Positions 50,010 through 58,659 of a stretch of DNA of 64,000 bases are shown here, in pieces. Origin of the DNA: an uncultured Phocaeicola sp. Its GTDB lineage: Bacteria; Bacteroidota; Bacteroidia; Bacteroidales; Bacteroidaceae. Position 1 is the stretch's first letter, and every line of letters begins with the position of its first letter. The notes under the pieces were generated by a model that was not told the DNA's origin, did no database searches, and saw only the letters and a program-made list of their open reading frames with translations. The DNA is taken from NCBI GenBank assembly GCA_948579315.1, contig CAPAOL010000009.1, positions 19,826-83,825 on the forward strand. The letters are read 5' to 3'. A program made the position numbers and the translations under genes.

Positions 50010-51104
50010 TTATTTAGCCAGTAACCAGGCATTCTTATAAGTTTCGTTTTTTCTTAGCTCAAGTAATTGCTTAGTCGCTTCATTACGGTTGTCGAATGAA
50101 CTGATGCTGACACGTACTTTTCCATCTATGTTCAGCGCTTTTGCATTGGCAAACCCTTTTGATTTTAATTGGGTTGCTATGGCTTCTGCATCTTTCAGGC
50201 TGATTCCTCCTGCCACAATGATATGAAAAGGATGGTTAACGCTTTTTTGAGATTTAACCGCAGGGGCAGTAGCGGCAGTAGTCGCTGACGTTCCCTGTTT
50301 GGTCACTTTCACTTCTCTAACTGCGATTGGTTTGGAAGTCTTGACCTTATCTGCTGTATGCTTTTTAGTGGATGAAGTCTTTGTTGAAGCAGTAGCGGAA
50401 GGCTTCTTGGCTTGTTGCATTGCCTCGCTCTTAACATACACAGGAGTTACTGCAACCGATTGCTTTTCTATTTGCTCAAAAAGCTCACTGGGTAATAATT
50501 GTGCATAATTGTTCTTTTGAACATCGGTATTCTCTACCGGAGTTGAAAAGGCAAAGAATAAAACGATAGCAGCAATCATTGCTGCAGCATTGCGAAGATA
50601 TGCACGATTGATACTAATTTCAAAAGTCTTCTTTTCCTTTTCCAGATGAGTCGGTACCCATACTTTTTCTTTCTGTTGCAGAACGGAAAGTTCTTGCATT
50701 TCAAAGAAATCAAGACCGTATAATGAAGGAGTCGTTATCTTAGAGTCATAAGGTATAAACTCATAGTTACCGTAAACATTATAATGAATCTCGCCTATAT
50801 TATCCAAATGGGCTTTTCCTTCTTCATGAAGGAGAACGATGAATTCGTTTACTTCCTTTTCTACTATGCGGCTGGCGTCAGCAAAACTCGTGTCATACGC
50901 TGACATATAAGATTGCACCAATACACCGTCATTCAGTTTTAATTGAGGATTAAAACCGATTGTGCGGGTAGGAGGTAAGAATATATTTTCTTCCTTAACG
51001 CGGGTCGCAGGCGAGTAATGCGCTACAAAACCACCAAAGCCCGGAACAATGACGCAATCATTTTCCAGTAGTAAAGTCTCTATATGTTGTGCCAATTCAA
51101 TCAT
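50010..51104 (-). CDS. HU-like / SPOR domain membrane protein
   Basis: A 364-residue protein with three parts. The N-terminal region resembles the HU/IHF-related CCDC81-type domain (IETLLLENDCVIVPGFGGFVAHYS, then NPQLKLNDGVLVQSYM). Residues about 175-190 form one transmembrane helix (AAAMIAAIVLFFAFSTPV). After a long low-complexity Ser/Thr/Lys linker, a C-terminal SPOR domain (FHIIVAGGISLKDAEAIATQL, then VRVSISSFDNRNEA) should bind denuded glycan strands of peptidoglycan at division sites. The layout suggests a link between DNA or chromosome and the septal wall. Function is inferred. Confidence 0.82.
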   Translation of the reverse strand: MIELAQHIETLLLENDCVIVPGFGGFVAHYSPATRVKEENIFLPPTRTIGFNPQLKLNDGVLVQSYMSAYDTSFADASRIVEKEVNEFIVLLHEEGKAHLDNIGEIHYNVYGNYEFIPYDSKITTPSLYGLDFFEMQELSVLQQKEKVWVPTHLEKEKKTFEISINRAYLRNAAAMIAAIVLFFAFSTPVENTDVQKNNYAQLLPSELFEQIEKQSVAVTPVYVKSEAMQQAKKPSATASTKTSSTKKHTADKVKTSKPIAVREVKVTKQGTSATTAATAPAVKSQKSVNHPFHIIVAGGISLKDAEAIATQLKSKGFANAKALNIDGKVRVSISSFDNRNEATKQLLELRKNETYKNAWLLAK

Positions 51105-51160
51105 GTCTGCAAAATTACGAGATAAATTGAATATATCCCAGAAAACTTCGAAAAATTCAC

Positions 51161-51168
51161 TACTTTTG
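51161..51168 (+). promoter_or_regulatory. -7 box of rfbC
   Basis: TACTTTTG matches TAnnTTTG 26 bp before the rfbC start codon. The -33 element is not recognisable. Confidence 0.45.
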
Positions 51169-51194
51169 CATCGTTTTATTTATCACTATCAATA

Positions 51195-51743
51195 ATGAAC
51201 TATATACAGACGGAAATAGACGGAGTATGGCTGATAGAGCCTAAAGTTTTCTCCGATGAACGGGGCTATTTTATGGAAGCCTATAAGAAAGAAGAGTTTG
51301 ATGCCAATATCGGTCCTGTAGATTTTGTACAGGACAACGAGTCGAAATCATCTTTTGGTGTGTTACGCGGATTGCACTATCAGAAAGGAGAATACAGTCA
51401 GGCGAAACTGGTTCGTGTTCTCAAAGGGAAGGTACTGGACGTTGCCGTTGATTTGCGTAAATCATCGCCTACGTTTGGAAAGCACGTTTGCGTATTGCTT
51501 AGTGAGGAAAACAAGAGACAATTTTTTATTCCCCGTGGTTTTGCTCATGGTTTTGCAGTTTTGAGCGAAGAAGCTGTATTTACGTATAAGGTAGATAACA
51601 AGTATGCTCCGCAGGCAGAAGCGTCTATTTTGTATAATGATGAAACATTGGGGATAGATTGGCCGTTGGCAGATTCGCAAATGGTATTATCGGCGAAAGA
51701 CAGAGAGGGGACTGCCTTTAAGGACGCTGTTTATTTTGAATGA
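51195..51743 (+). CDS. rfbC: dTDP-4-dehydrorhamnose 3,5-epimerase
   Basis: A 182-residue cupin-fold epimerase in dTDP-L-rhamnose synthesis. It has the family hallmarks: VWLIEPKVFSDERGYFMEAY, QDNESKSSFGVLRGLHYQKG (catalytic histidine in LRGLHYQ), VDLRKSSPTFGKHV, and FIPRGFAHGFAVLS with the second histidine and the partner tyrosine in YKVDNKYAP. Length equals RmlC (about 180). The rest of the rml pathway is not in the window; ugd follows by 26 bp, so nucleotide-sugar genes for surface polysaccharide are clustered here. Confidence 0.95.
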   Translation: MNYIQTEIDGVWLIEPKVFSDERGYFMEAYKKEEFDANIGPVDFVQDNESKSSFGVLRGLHYQKGEYSQAKLVRVLKGKVLDVAVDLRKSSPTFGKHVCVLLSEENKRQFFIPRGFAHGFAVLSEEAVFTYKVDNKYAPQAEASILYNDETLGIDWPLADSQMVLSAKDREGTAFKDAVYFE

Positions 51744-51769
51744 ATTTCTAAATAAACAATAGCTCAACT

Positions 51770-53083
51770 ATGAAAATAGCAATCGTAGGAACAGGGTATG
51801 TGGGGCTGGTTTCAGGTACATGCTTTGCCGAAATTGGTGTGAATGTAACGTGTGTAGACACGAATAAAGAGAAAATCGAATCTTTGCAAAAGGGGAACAT
51901 TCCGATTTATGAGAATGGATTGGAAGAAATGGTGCTCCGTAATATGAAAGCAAAGCGATTGAAGTTTACAACCTCATTAGAAAGTTGTCTGGACGATGTG
52001 GAAGTTATATTCAGTGCGGTTGGTACCCCTCCGGATGAAGACGGTAGCGCTGATTTGAAATACGTGTTGGAGGTGGCTCGTACCATTGGTCGCAATATGA
52101 AACAGTATAAATTGGTAGTTACCAAAAGTACCGTTCCGGTGGGGACTGCCAGTAAGGTTCGCGCGGTTATTCAGGAAGAATTGGATAAGAGAGGTGTAAC
52201 AGTTGATTTTGACGTGGCTTCTAATCCGGAATTCCTGAAAGAAGGAAATGCGATCAGTGACTTTATGAGTCCGGACCGTGTGGTAGTGGGAGTGGAGTCG
52301 GCACGTGCGGAGAAATTGATGTCCAAACTATACAAGCCATTCTTATTGAATAATTTTCGTGTGATTTTCATGGATATTCCATCTGCGGAAATGACTAAAT
52401 ATGCAGCAAACTCGATGTTGGCAACCCGTATCAGTTTTATGAATGATATCGCGAACTTATGCGAAATTGTTGGTGCGGATGTGAACATGGTACGCAGCGG
52501 AATAGGTTCGGACACTCGTATCGGACGTAAGTTCTTGTATCCGGGCATCGGATATGGTGGTTCCTGCTTTCCTAAAGACGTGAAAGCATTAATTAAAACT
52601 GCAGAACAGAACGGTTATAATATGCGGGTACTTAGTGCTGTGGAAGAAGTAAACGAACAACAGAAAAGCGTCTTGTTTGAGAAGTTAAAGAAACAGTTTA
52701 ATGGCGATTTGCAAGGTAAGACTGTTGCTTTGTGGGGACTGGCATTTAAACCGGAAACGGATGACATGCGTGAGGCTCCGGCATTAGTCCTGATTGATAA
52801 ATTGCTGGAAGCAGGTTGCAAGGTGCGTGCATACGATCCGGCTGCCGTACAAGAGTGCAAACGTAGAATTGGAGATACAATCTATTATGCTTGTGACATG
52901 TACGATGCAGTGTTGGATGCTGATGTATTGATGCTGGTTACCGAATGGAAAGAATTCCGTCTGCCTTCATGGGCCGTTATCAAGAAGACGATGTCTCAAC
53001 AAATAGTGTTGGACGGACGTAATATATATGATAAAAAAGAGATGGAAGAGCTCGGATTTGTTTACCATTGTATTGGTAAATAA
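51770..53083 (+). CDS. ugd: UDP-glucose 6-dehydrogenase
   Basis: A 437-residue NAD-dependent enzyme oxidising UDP-glucose to UDP-glucuronate. It begins with the Rossmann motif IAIVGTGYVGLVSGTCFAE (residues 3-21), followed by VVTKSTVPVGTA, SNPEFLKEGNAI, KYAANSMLATRISFMNDIANL, and the catalytic cysteine in YPGIGYGGSCFPKDVKAL. A C-terminal NAD/UDP-binding lobe (TVALWGLAFKPETDDMREA) is complete. It is co-oriented with rfbC and supplies uronic acid precursors for capsule or exopolysaccharide. Confidence 0.96.
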   Translation: MKIAIVGTGYVGLVSGTCFAEIGVNVTCVDTNKEKIESLQKGNIPIYENGLEEMVLRNMKAKRLKFTTSLESCLDDVEVIFSAVGTPPDEDGSADLKYVLEVARTIGRNMKQYKLVVTKSTVPVGTASKVRAVIQEELDKRGVTVDFDVASNPEFLKEGNAISDFMSPDRVVVGVESARAEKLMSKLYKPFLLNNFRVIFMDIPSAEMTKYAANSMLATRISFMNDIANLCEIVGADVNMVRSGIGSDTRIGRKFLYPGIGYGGSCFPKDVKALIKTAEQNGYNMRVLSAVEEVNEQQKSVLFEKLKKQFNGDLQGKTVALWGLAFKPETDDMREAPALVLIDKLLEAGCKVRAYDPAAVQECKRRIGDTIYYACDMYDAVLDADVLMLVTEWKEFRLPSWAVIKKTMSQQIVLDGRNIYDKKEMEELGFVYHCIGK

Positions 53084-53119
53084 AAAAATTAGGAGTATCT
53101 TTATACAAAACTAAGATAG

Positions 53120-53917
53120 ATGATGAAAAATGTGGCTGTATCGTTAATGGCAATCCTTTTTGCGGCATGTGGCGGTAATAAGAGTCCTCATTCTCTTCAA
53201 CAGGAGAAAGAGGATCTTAGTGCGAAAGAGCTACTACAGGGAATTTGGCTGGACGATGAAACGGAGAGCCCGTTGATGCGTGTGGAAGGAGATACCATCT
53301 ACTATGCAGACGCACAAAGTACTCCCATTGCATTTAAAATAATGCGGGACATTCTTTACACTTATGGAAATGATACCACTTATTACAAGATTGATAAGCA
53401 GGGAGAACATATATTTTGGTTTCATTCCATTACGGATAATGTAATAAAACTGCATAAATCCGAAGATCTCAATGATTCTATTTATTTTGTCCGTCAGAAA
53501 CTAGTGATTCCGACTTATACGGAAGTAACCAAACGCGATAGTGTAGTGACCTACAATGGCACTCGCTATCGTGCATACGTATATATTAATCCATCTAAGA
53601 TGAGAGTCATCAAGACGACTTATTCCGAGGACGGGATTAGTATGGATAATGTGTACTACGATAATGTGATGCACATCTGTGTGTACGAAGGTAAAAAGAG
53701 TCTGTTTGCCAGCGATATAACCAAACAGATGTTCGACAAAGTACTTCCTGTGGATTTCTTGGCGCAATCAATCCTGTCAGATACAAAGTTTGTGAAAGTA
53801 AACCGGAATGGTTTTCATTATCAAGCTGTATTAGCCATTCCGGAAACTTCCATATATAGCATTGTAAATATGGAAGTGAGTTTTAAAGGCGATTTGGAGA
53901 TTACCTCATCTAAATAA
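53120..53917 (+). CDS. DUF4738 lipoprotein
   Basis: A 265-residue lipoprotein. The signal peptide has a lipobox at AILFAACGG (Cys about residue 18). The body matches the Bacteroidetes DUF4738 pattern: ELLQGIWLDDETESPLMRVEGDTIYYAD, YKIDKQGEHIFWFHS and the C-terminal IYSIVNMEVSFKGDLEI. Its function is unknown. It is 36 bp downstream of ugd and ends in a stretch of degenerate 22-23 bp units. Confidence 0.8.
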   Translation: MMKNVAVSLMAILFAACGGNKSPHSLQQEKEDLSAKELLQGIWLDDETESPLMRVEGDTIYYADAQSTPIAFKIMRDILYTYGNDTTYYKIDKQGEHIFWFHSITDNVIKLHKSEDLNDSIYFVRQKLVIPTYTEVTKRDSVVTYNGTRYRAYVYINPSKMRVIKTTYSEDGISMDNVYYDNVMHICVYEGKKSLFASDITKQMFDKVLPVDFLAQSILSDTKFVKVNRNGFHYQAVLAIPETSIYSIVNMEVSFKGDLEITSSK

Positions 53918-54000
53918 GGATTCTACTTCTATCCAAATAGAAATTAGGTTTTCTCCAATAAGAAATACGGATTCTATCCAAACAAAGAATTATAGATTTT
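53910..54000. repeat. degenerate tandem units of 22-23 bp
   Basis: Four related units start at about 53910, 53933, 53955 and 53978, sharing the pattern CCAAATAGAAAT-TAGGTT-TTCT with TTCT/AGAA dyads. They fill the space between the convergent DUF4738 and helicase genes, running up to the helicase stop. Copies differ by substitutions and small indels, so this is a decayed array. No separate terminator hairpin was seen. Confidence 0.5.
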
Positions 54001-55261
54001 ATTTTTGTCTGGGCGCAGAGTAGTTGCTTTTCTTCCCTCCGTTGTTTCTTTTTCCTCGGAAATCTTTTCTTTTAGAGAAATTCCTATTCCTGTTTTTGTT
54101 GAACGAACGCGGTTTGTATTCTGGAGCCTCTCCCAATTCTTCAGGGATGGGAATCTTATAAATTTCTTTCTCCAGGAAATTCTCAATGCTTTTGAAGTTA
54201 CTCTGTTCCTTTTCGTTGATAAACGTAAGTGCCACCCCGTCATTGTTGGCACGTGCTGTACGACCGATGCGGTGCACATAGTCCTCGCTGTCGTGAGGCA
54301 CGTCGAAGTTGATAACCAAGCGGATATCATCGATGTCGATACCACGTGCAACGATATCCGTAGCTACTAATATATTGATTCGTCCGGCTTTAAACTCGTG
54401 CATAACCGTTTCCCGTTGAGCCTGTTCCAAGTCCGAATGCATCTCACCTACGTTCAGTTTCATTGATTTCAATGCCTTGGCAACTTCTTTAACCTTGATT
54501 TTGGAAGAAGCAAAGATAATCACACGTTCCGGGACCTCATCCATAAAAAGACTGCGTATGATGCCCAGCTTTTGATTTTCATAGCAGACGTATGCCGCCT
54601 GAATAATCTTTTCGGCAGGTTTGGAAACTGCGAGCTTTATTTCCGACGGATCGTTTAAGATCGTATTTGCCAATTGCTGTATCTTTGCCGGCATTGTTGC
54701 TGAAAACATGATAGTCTGTCGTTCCTTCGGCAGATATTTGGCTATTTGCATGATATCTTCGTAGAATCCCATGTCGAGCATCCGGTCTGCTTCATCTAAA
54801 ATAAAATAAGAAACCTTGGAAAGATCTACATATCCAAGGCTTAAATGGGCGATCAGACGTCCGGGAGTAGCAATGACAACGTCAGCTCCCAACGTGAGTC
54901 CCTTTTTCTGTTGTTCGAACAATATCCCGTCATTTCCGCCATATACGGCAACGCTCGATACCGGCATGAAATAGGAAAAACCTTCCATTTGCTGGTCAAT
55001 TTGTTGAGCTAATTCCCGGGTAGGAGACATGATGACACAATTAATCGCATCCTCCGGATGTTGACCTTCAGATAATTTGTTCAATACAGGAAGCAGAAAC
55101 GCTGCTGTTTTACCTGTCCCTGTCTGTGCTACTGCGATCAAATCTTTACCCTCGAGTATGATTGGAATTGCTTGTTCTTGTATAGGCGTACATTCGTCAA
55201 ATCGCATGGCATCAAGCGCCTCAAGTACATTTGCATTTAATTGTAGTTCGGAAAACTTCAT
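53999..55261 (-). CDS. DEAD-box RNA helicase
   Basis: A 420-residue ATP-dependent RNA helicase. Q motif FDECTPIQEQAIP, motif I AVAQTGTGKTAAF, Ia SPTRELAQQ, motif II DEAD (in FILDEADRML), motif III SAT (FSATMP), and motifs V/VI (VATDIVARGIDID, HRIGRTARA) are all present. After about residue 370 comes a short basic tail (RSFNKNRNRNFSKRKDFRGKRN), likely binding RNA. The length and tail fit RhlE/CsdA-like proteins for ribosome assembly or cold adaptation. The gene is monocistronic; its -7 box is at 55282-55289. Confidence 0.93.
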   Translation of the reverse strand: MKFSELQLNANVLEALDAMRFDECTPIQEQAIPIILEGKDLIAVAQTGTGKTAAFLLPVLNKLSEGQHPEDAINCVIMSPTRELAQQIDQQMEGFSYFMPVSSVAVYGGNDGILFEQQKKGLTLGADVVIATPGRLIAHLSLGYVDLSKVSYFILDEADRMLDMGFYEDIMQIAKYLPKERQTIMFSATMPAKIQQLANTILNDPSEIKLAVSKPAEKIIQAAYVCYENQKLGIIRSLFMDEVPERVIIFASSKIKVKEVAKALKSMKLNVGEMHSDLEQAQRETVMHEFKAGRINILVATDIVARGIDIDDIRLVINFDVPHDSEDYVHRIGRTARANNDGVALTFINEKEQSNFKSIENFLEKEIYKIPIPEELGEAPEYKPRSFNKNRNRNFSKRKDFRGKRNNGGKKSNYSAPRQK

Positions 55262-55281
55262 TCTTTTATTTTATTTGTCAG

Positions 55282-55289
55282 CAAAGATA
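55282..55289 (-). promoter_or_regulatory. -7 box of the DEAD-box helicase gene
   Basis: Minus-strand TATCTTTG lies 21 bp before the helicase start. The -33 region falls in the serB 3' end and is not well matched. Confidence 0.45.
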
Positions 55290-55307
55290 ATCTATTTTTT
55301 GGTCTAA

Positions 55308-56537
55308 TTACATATTCAAGTAAGAATCTTTGAATCCGAGGAAATAGAGCACTCCATCCAGTCCGATAGTGTTGATTGATTGCTTGGCATTGGCCACTAC
55401 TTTGGGCTTGGCATGGAAGGCGATTCCTAGTCCGGCAACCCCTAGCATAGGAAGGTCGTTGGCTCCGTCTCCTACGGCGATGGTCTGTGCAATATCCACC
55501 TTTTCCACTTGTGCAATGAGGCGGAGCAGTTCGGCTTTCCGTTTTCCGTCTACTACATCCCCCAAGTAACGTCCGGTCAGTTTACCGTCGATGATTTCCA
55601 GTTCGTTGGCATAGACATAATCTATACCATATTTTTTTTGCAGGTACTGACCGAAATAAGTGAACCCTCCCGAAAGGATGGCGATCTTGTAACCGTACTT
55701 CTTCAATACGTACATCAGTCGCTCTACACCCTCTGTGATAGGCAAGTTCTCGGCTATTTCCTGCATTACCGATTCGTCCAACCCCTTCAATAAGGCTACG
55801 CGGCGGGTAAAGCTCTCTGTAAAGTCTATTTCTCCACGCATGGCGCTTTCCGTGATGGCTTTCACTTCGTCGCCTACACCGGCACGGATGGCCAGTTCGT
55901 CAATCACTTCTGTCTCTATTAAGGTAGAGTCCATATCAAAACAAATCAGGCGGCGCATACGGCGGTACATATTATCTTGTTGGAAAGAAAAGTCCATTTC
56001 CAGTTCGCTGGCCAGCTTCATTAGCTTCTCCTGCATGGCAATGCGGTCTTTCGGAGTACCTCTTACTGAAAATTCGATGCAAGCCCGAGTACGTGTATCA
56101 GTCTGATATTCGTCCAACGGGATACGGCCTGTCAGACGCTTGATAGCATCGATATTCATACCCTGTTCGGCTAATATGCTTGTAGCGGCAGAAATCTGGC
56201 GGGCGGAAAGTTTGCGTCCCAACACTGTCAGGATATAGCGGTTTTTTCCTTGCATGCCTACCCAATTGTCATATTGTTCGGTGGTGATAGGTTCAAACCG
56301 GATGGTCACTCCCAATGAAGAAGCTTTGAACAGGAGTTCCTTCATAATGAATCCGGAGTGTTTTTCTTCGCTCTTGAACAGAATCCCCAACGATAAGGTA
56401 TTATGAATATCTGCCTGGCCGATGTCAAGGATCGTAGCATCATATTTGGCAAGAATTTCAGTCACAGAAGCAGTCAGTCCCGGACGATCTTCGCCGGTAA
56501 CTCGAATCAGAATCAATTCAGTATTTGATGGTTGCAT
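55308..56537 (-). CDS. serB: phosphoserine phosphatase with N-terminal ACT domains
   Basis: A 409-residue enzyme that dephosphorylates phosphoserine, the last step of serine synthesis. Residues 1-about 180 contain two ACT-like regulatory domains (TELILIRVTGEDRPGLTASVTEIL, then RYILTVLGRKLSARQISAATSIL). The HAD phosphatase follows: motif I CFDMDSTLIETEVIDEL, motif II AILSGGFTYFGQYL and motif III VGDGANDLPMLGVAG. This long form, as in mycobacteria and many Bacteroidetes, is likely feedback-regulated by serine. Its 3' end is 46 bp from the helicase start. Confidence 0.94.
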   Translation of the reverse strand: MQPSNTELILIRVTGEDRPGLTASVTEILAKYDATILDIGQADIHNTLSLGILFKSEEKHSGFIMKELLFKASSLGVTIRFEPITTEQYDNWVGMQGKNRYILTVLGRKLSARQISAATSILAEQGMNIDAIKRLTGRIPLDEYQTDTRTRACIEFSVRGTPKDRIAMQEKLMKLASELEMDFSFQQDNMYRRMRRLICFDMDSTLIETEVIDELAIRAGVGDEVKAITESAMRGEIDFTESFTRRVALLKGLDESVMQEIAENLPITEGVERLMYVLKKYGYKIAILSGGFTYFGQYLQKKYGIDYVYANELEIIDGKLTGRYLGDVVDGKRKAELLRLIAQVEKVDIAQTIAVGDGANDLPMLGVAGLGIAFHAKPKVVANAKQSINTIGLDGVLYFLGFKDSYLNM

Positions 56538-56558
56538 AAAAAATAGACTTTAACTTTG

Positions 56559-56566
56559 CAAAAGTA
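56559..56566 (-). promoter_or_regulatory. -7 box of serB
   Basis: Minus-strand TACTTTTG 22 bp before the serB start. The -33 element is weak. Confidence 0.45.
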
Positions 56567-56638
56567 GAGAAAAAAGTTCGTTTTTATGCTAAATAACATA
56601 AAAAGTTATACCCGAAAAGTGAGATTTTTGCTTATTTA

Positions 56639-56671
56639 CTTGGAAGTTAATTTAATATTTGCTTACCTTTG
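56639..56671 (+). promoter_or_regulatory. promoter of the thioredoxin-fold gene
   Basis: CTTG at 56639-56642, 21-bp spacer, TACCTTTG at 56664-56671. The inferred transcript has a leader of roughly 125 nt. Confidence 0.55.
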
Positions 56672-56804
56672 CACTCGGTTTCAAAAAATAAAGGCTCTGA
56701 TAATCAGCGGATTCCTCTTCGCCTGATGCCTGAAAAGACAACGTTTCGGGAAGAAACCACTGTTTAAGGACAGTCCCGGATAGTATTAACTAAAACCGAA
56801 TTAC
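56672..56804 (+). other. long structured leader of the thioredoxin-fold gene
   Basis: This 133-nt leader has higher GC than other intergenic DNA here. Possible pairings are ACTGT/ACAGT (about 56759-56775) and CCCGG with the CGGG around 56746. It does not match a riboswitch I know. A regulatory element is possible but not shown. Confidence 0.3.
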
Positions 56805-57308
56805 ATGAAGTATGTAAAATGGATTTTTGTTGTATTACTGATTTGTTCCTTGACCGCTTTCGTTGAGAAAGACAAACCTACCGGAGGTTTGAATGAGGGC
56901 GACGTAGCCCCTGATTTCAAAATCGAATCTACGTCAAATGAGCACCCCGCCTTTAAGTTGGGAAATTTGAAAGGCAAATATGTGTTGCTGAGTTTTTGGG
57001 CAAGTTATGACGCGCAGTCCCGGATGCAAAACGTAAGTTTAAGCAATGCGCTTCGTTCTTCTCATAATGTGGAAATGGTTTCTGTTTCATTTGACGAATA
57101 TCAGTCAATATTTAAGGAAACTGTTCGTAAGGATCAAATAGTTACGCCCACTTGTTTCGTGGAAACAGAAGGCGAGGATTCCGGATTATTTAAGAAATAC
57201 CGTTTAAATCGGGGATTCACTAACTATTTATTGGATGGAAATGGTGTAATTATAGCCAAAAACATCTCTGCTGCAGATCTTTCTGCTTATGTAAAAGAAA
57301 TCGGTTAA
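56805..57308 (+). CDS. exported thioredoxin-fold protein lacking the CxxC motif
   Basis: A 167-residue protein with an N-terminal signal or anchor (KYVKWIFVVLLICSLTAFV, residues 2-20). It has the redoxin/TlpA order: GDVAPDFKIESTS, LGNLKGKYVLLSFWASYDAQSR, VEMVSVSFDE and a C-terminal thioredoxin-like RGFTNYLLDGNGVIIAKN. The usual WCxxC is replaced by WASYDAQS, so it has no redox-active cysteine pair and is probably a binding or structural relative. It is periplasmic or membrane-anchored. Function is unknown. Confidence 0.85.
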   Translation: MKYVKWIFVVLLICSLTAFVEKDKPTGGLNEGDVAPDFKIESTSNEHPAFKLGNLKGKYVLLSFWASYDAQSRMQNVSLSNALRSSHNVEMVSVSFDEYQSIFKETVRKDQIVTPTCFVETEGEDSGLFKKYRLNRGFTNYLLDGNGVIIAKNISAADLSAYVKEIG

Positions 57309-57404
57309 CGATTTTAGGAATGTAAGGAGAAAGAGGGATTTTCCGGATCACCGTCAGGTGAAAACAATGGAGAATAGACAAAAGAGGAAATGGATACAAC
57401 AAAA

Positions 57405-57446
57405 AAGTTCCGCCTACACTTGCATTAGCAGGAATAGGCGGAACTT
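57405..57446. terminator. bidirectional terminator
   Basis: The perfect 12-bp stem AAGTTCCGCCTA / TAGGCGGAACTT between convergent genes has an A-rich left flank (T run on the minus strand) and TTTTTAT on the right. A second imperfect hairpin (AAGCC/GGCTT, about 57482-57529) lies nearer the lptF stop. Confidence 0.75.
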
Positions 57447-57558
57447 CTTATTTTTATATCTTTCTTTCTGCGGTATATCTGAAGCCTTTGGATAGTCTGC
57501 GGATCAAGTTCCTAAAGACTGCGGAAGGCTTGCAATCCTTTTATTTGTTGCTTTCTGG

Positions 57559-58656
57559 TTATTTGGGTGCTTTCTGATACAGGAAGAATGCGATACCTGC
57601 ATAAAGGATATTGGGAATCCAGACTGCAATGGCAGGAGGCACATTTCCGTTCACGGCAAAGGTGGAGGTAATCGTCTGGAATAGGATATAAGAAAAACTT
57701 AATCCTAATCCGATACCCAAGTGGAGTCCCATACCACCTTTCGTTTTGCGGGATGAAAGCGATACACCGATGATGGTAAGGATGAAAGAGGCGAATGACA
57801 TGGCAATGCGTTTGTGATATTCAATCTCAAACTCTTTGATGTTGGCAAATCCTCTTCGCTTTTGTTTTTCTATATAGTCACTTAGTTCGGGGCTGGTTAG
57901 CATCTCCTGCTGATTTTTCATGATAAGAAAGTCAGAAGGCTCCATATTGATAATAGAGTCGATTCGGTCTCCCTTAGTGATTTTTTCTTTTAAACCATCT
58001 AATTCGCGTATCATATAGTCGTGGATTGTCCATTTATGAATAGTTGCAGTGTCATAAGTGATGCGTCGTGCGGTCAGATGGGAAACCAGCTTCTTGTCAA
58101 CGAATTTATCCAATGAAAAACGGTTACCGGTTTTCATGGCGTTGTTATAGTTGTCAATGTACGCTATAACCCCGCTGTCTACTTCTAACTGTACATTGCT
58201 TACCGAATTTTGTTTTTTGGGTTTGATGTACCTATCTTCAAAGTTCAGGCGCGTCACGCTTCCTTTAGGAATCACGTACGAACTTAGCGTGAAGGTGGTC
58301 AGCGCAATGATAGCGGCCGAAATCATATAAGGACGCATCATCCTCTTAAAACTCATACCGGTGGAAAACATAGCGATGATTTCAGAGTTCTCTGCCAGTT
58401 TGGAGGTAAAGAAAATAACAGCAATGAATACGAACAGCGGACTGAACAGATTGGAGAAATAGGGGATAAAGTTCATGTAGTATTCAAAGATGATCTTATC
58501 CCAAGGAGCTTCATGCTCCATCAATTTATCCATCTTTTCGTTGAAATCGAATACCACTGCAATAGAAATGATCAATGCAATAGCAAATACGTATGTCCCC
58601 AAGAACTTCTTGATGATATACCAATCCAGCCGTTTTATAAATCGATTGCTTTTCAT
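57559..58656 (-). CDS. LptF/LptG (YjgP/YjgQ) family permease
   Basis: A 365-residue inner-membrane permease of the LPS-export ABC transporter. N-terminal helices (IIKKFLGTYVFAIALIISIAVVF, FSNLFSPLFVFIAVIFFTSKLAENSE) and the C-terminal helices (MSFASFILTIIGVSLSSRKTKGGMG, LGLSFSYILFQTI) flank a periplasmic beta-jellyroll (about residues 125-260). The family pairs with LptB and the LptA/C/D bridge to move LPS to the surface. Whether this copy is LptF or LptG cannot be told from one gene. It is 3 bp from tgt, so it lies in a tgt-lptF unit with lon upstream. Confidence 0.88.
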   Translation of the reverse strand: MKSNRFIKRLDWYIIKKFLGTYVFAIALIISIAVVFDFNEKMDKLMEHEAPWDKIIFEYYMNFIPYFSNLFSPLFVFIAVIFFTSKLAENSEIIAMFSTGMSFKRMMRPYMISAAIIALTTFTLSSYVIPKGSVTRLNFEDRYIKPKKQNSVSNVQLEVDSGVIAYIDNYNNAMKTGNRFSLDKFVDKKLVSHLTARRITYDTATIHKWTIHDYMIRELDGLKEKITKGDRIDSIINMEPSDFLIMKNQQEMLTSPELSDYIEKQKRRGFANIKEFEIEYHKRIAMSFASFILTIIGVSLSSRKTKGGMGLHLGIGLGLSFSYILFQTITSTFAVNGNVPPAIAVWIPNILYAGIAFFLYQKAPK

Positions 58657-58659
58657 TTC

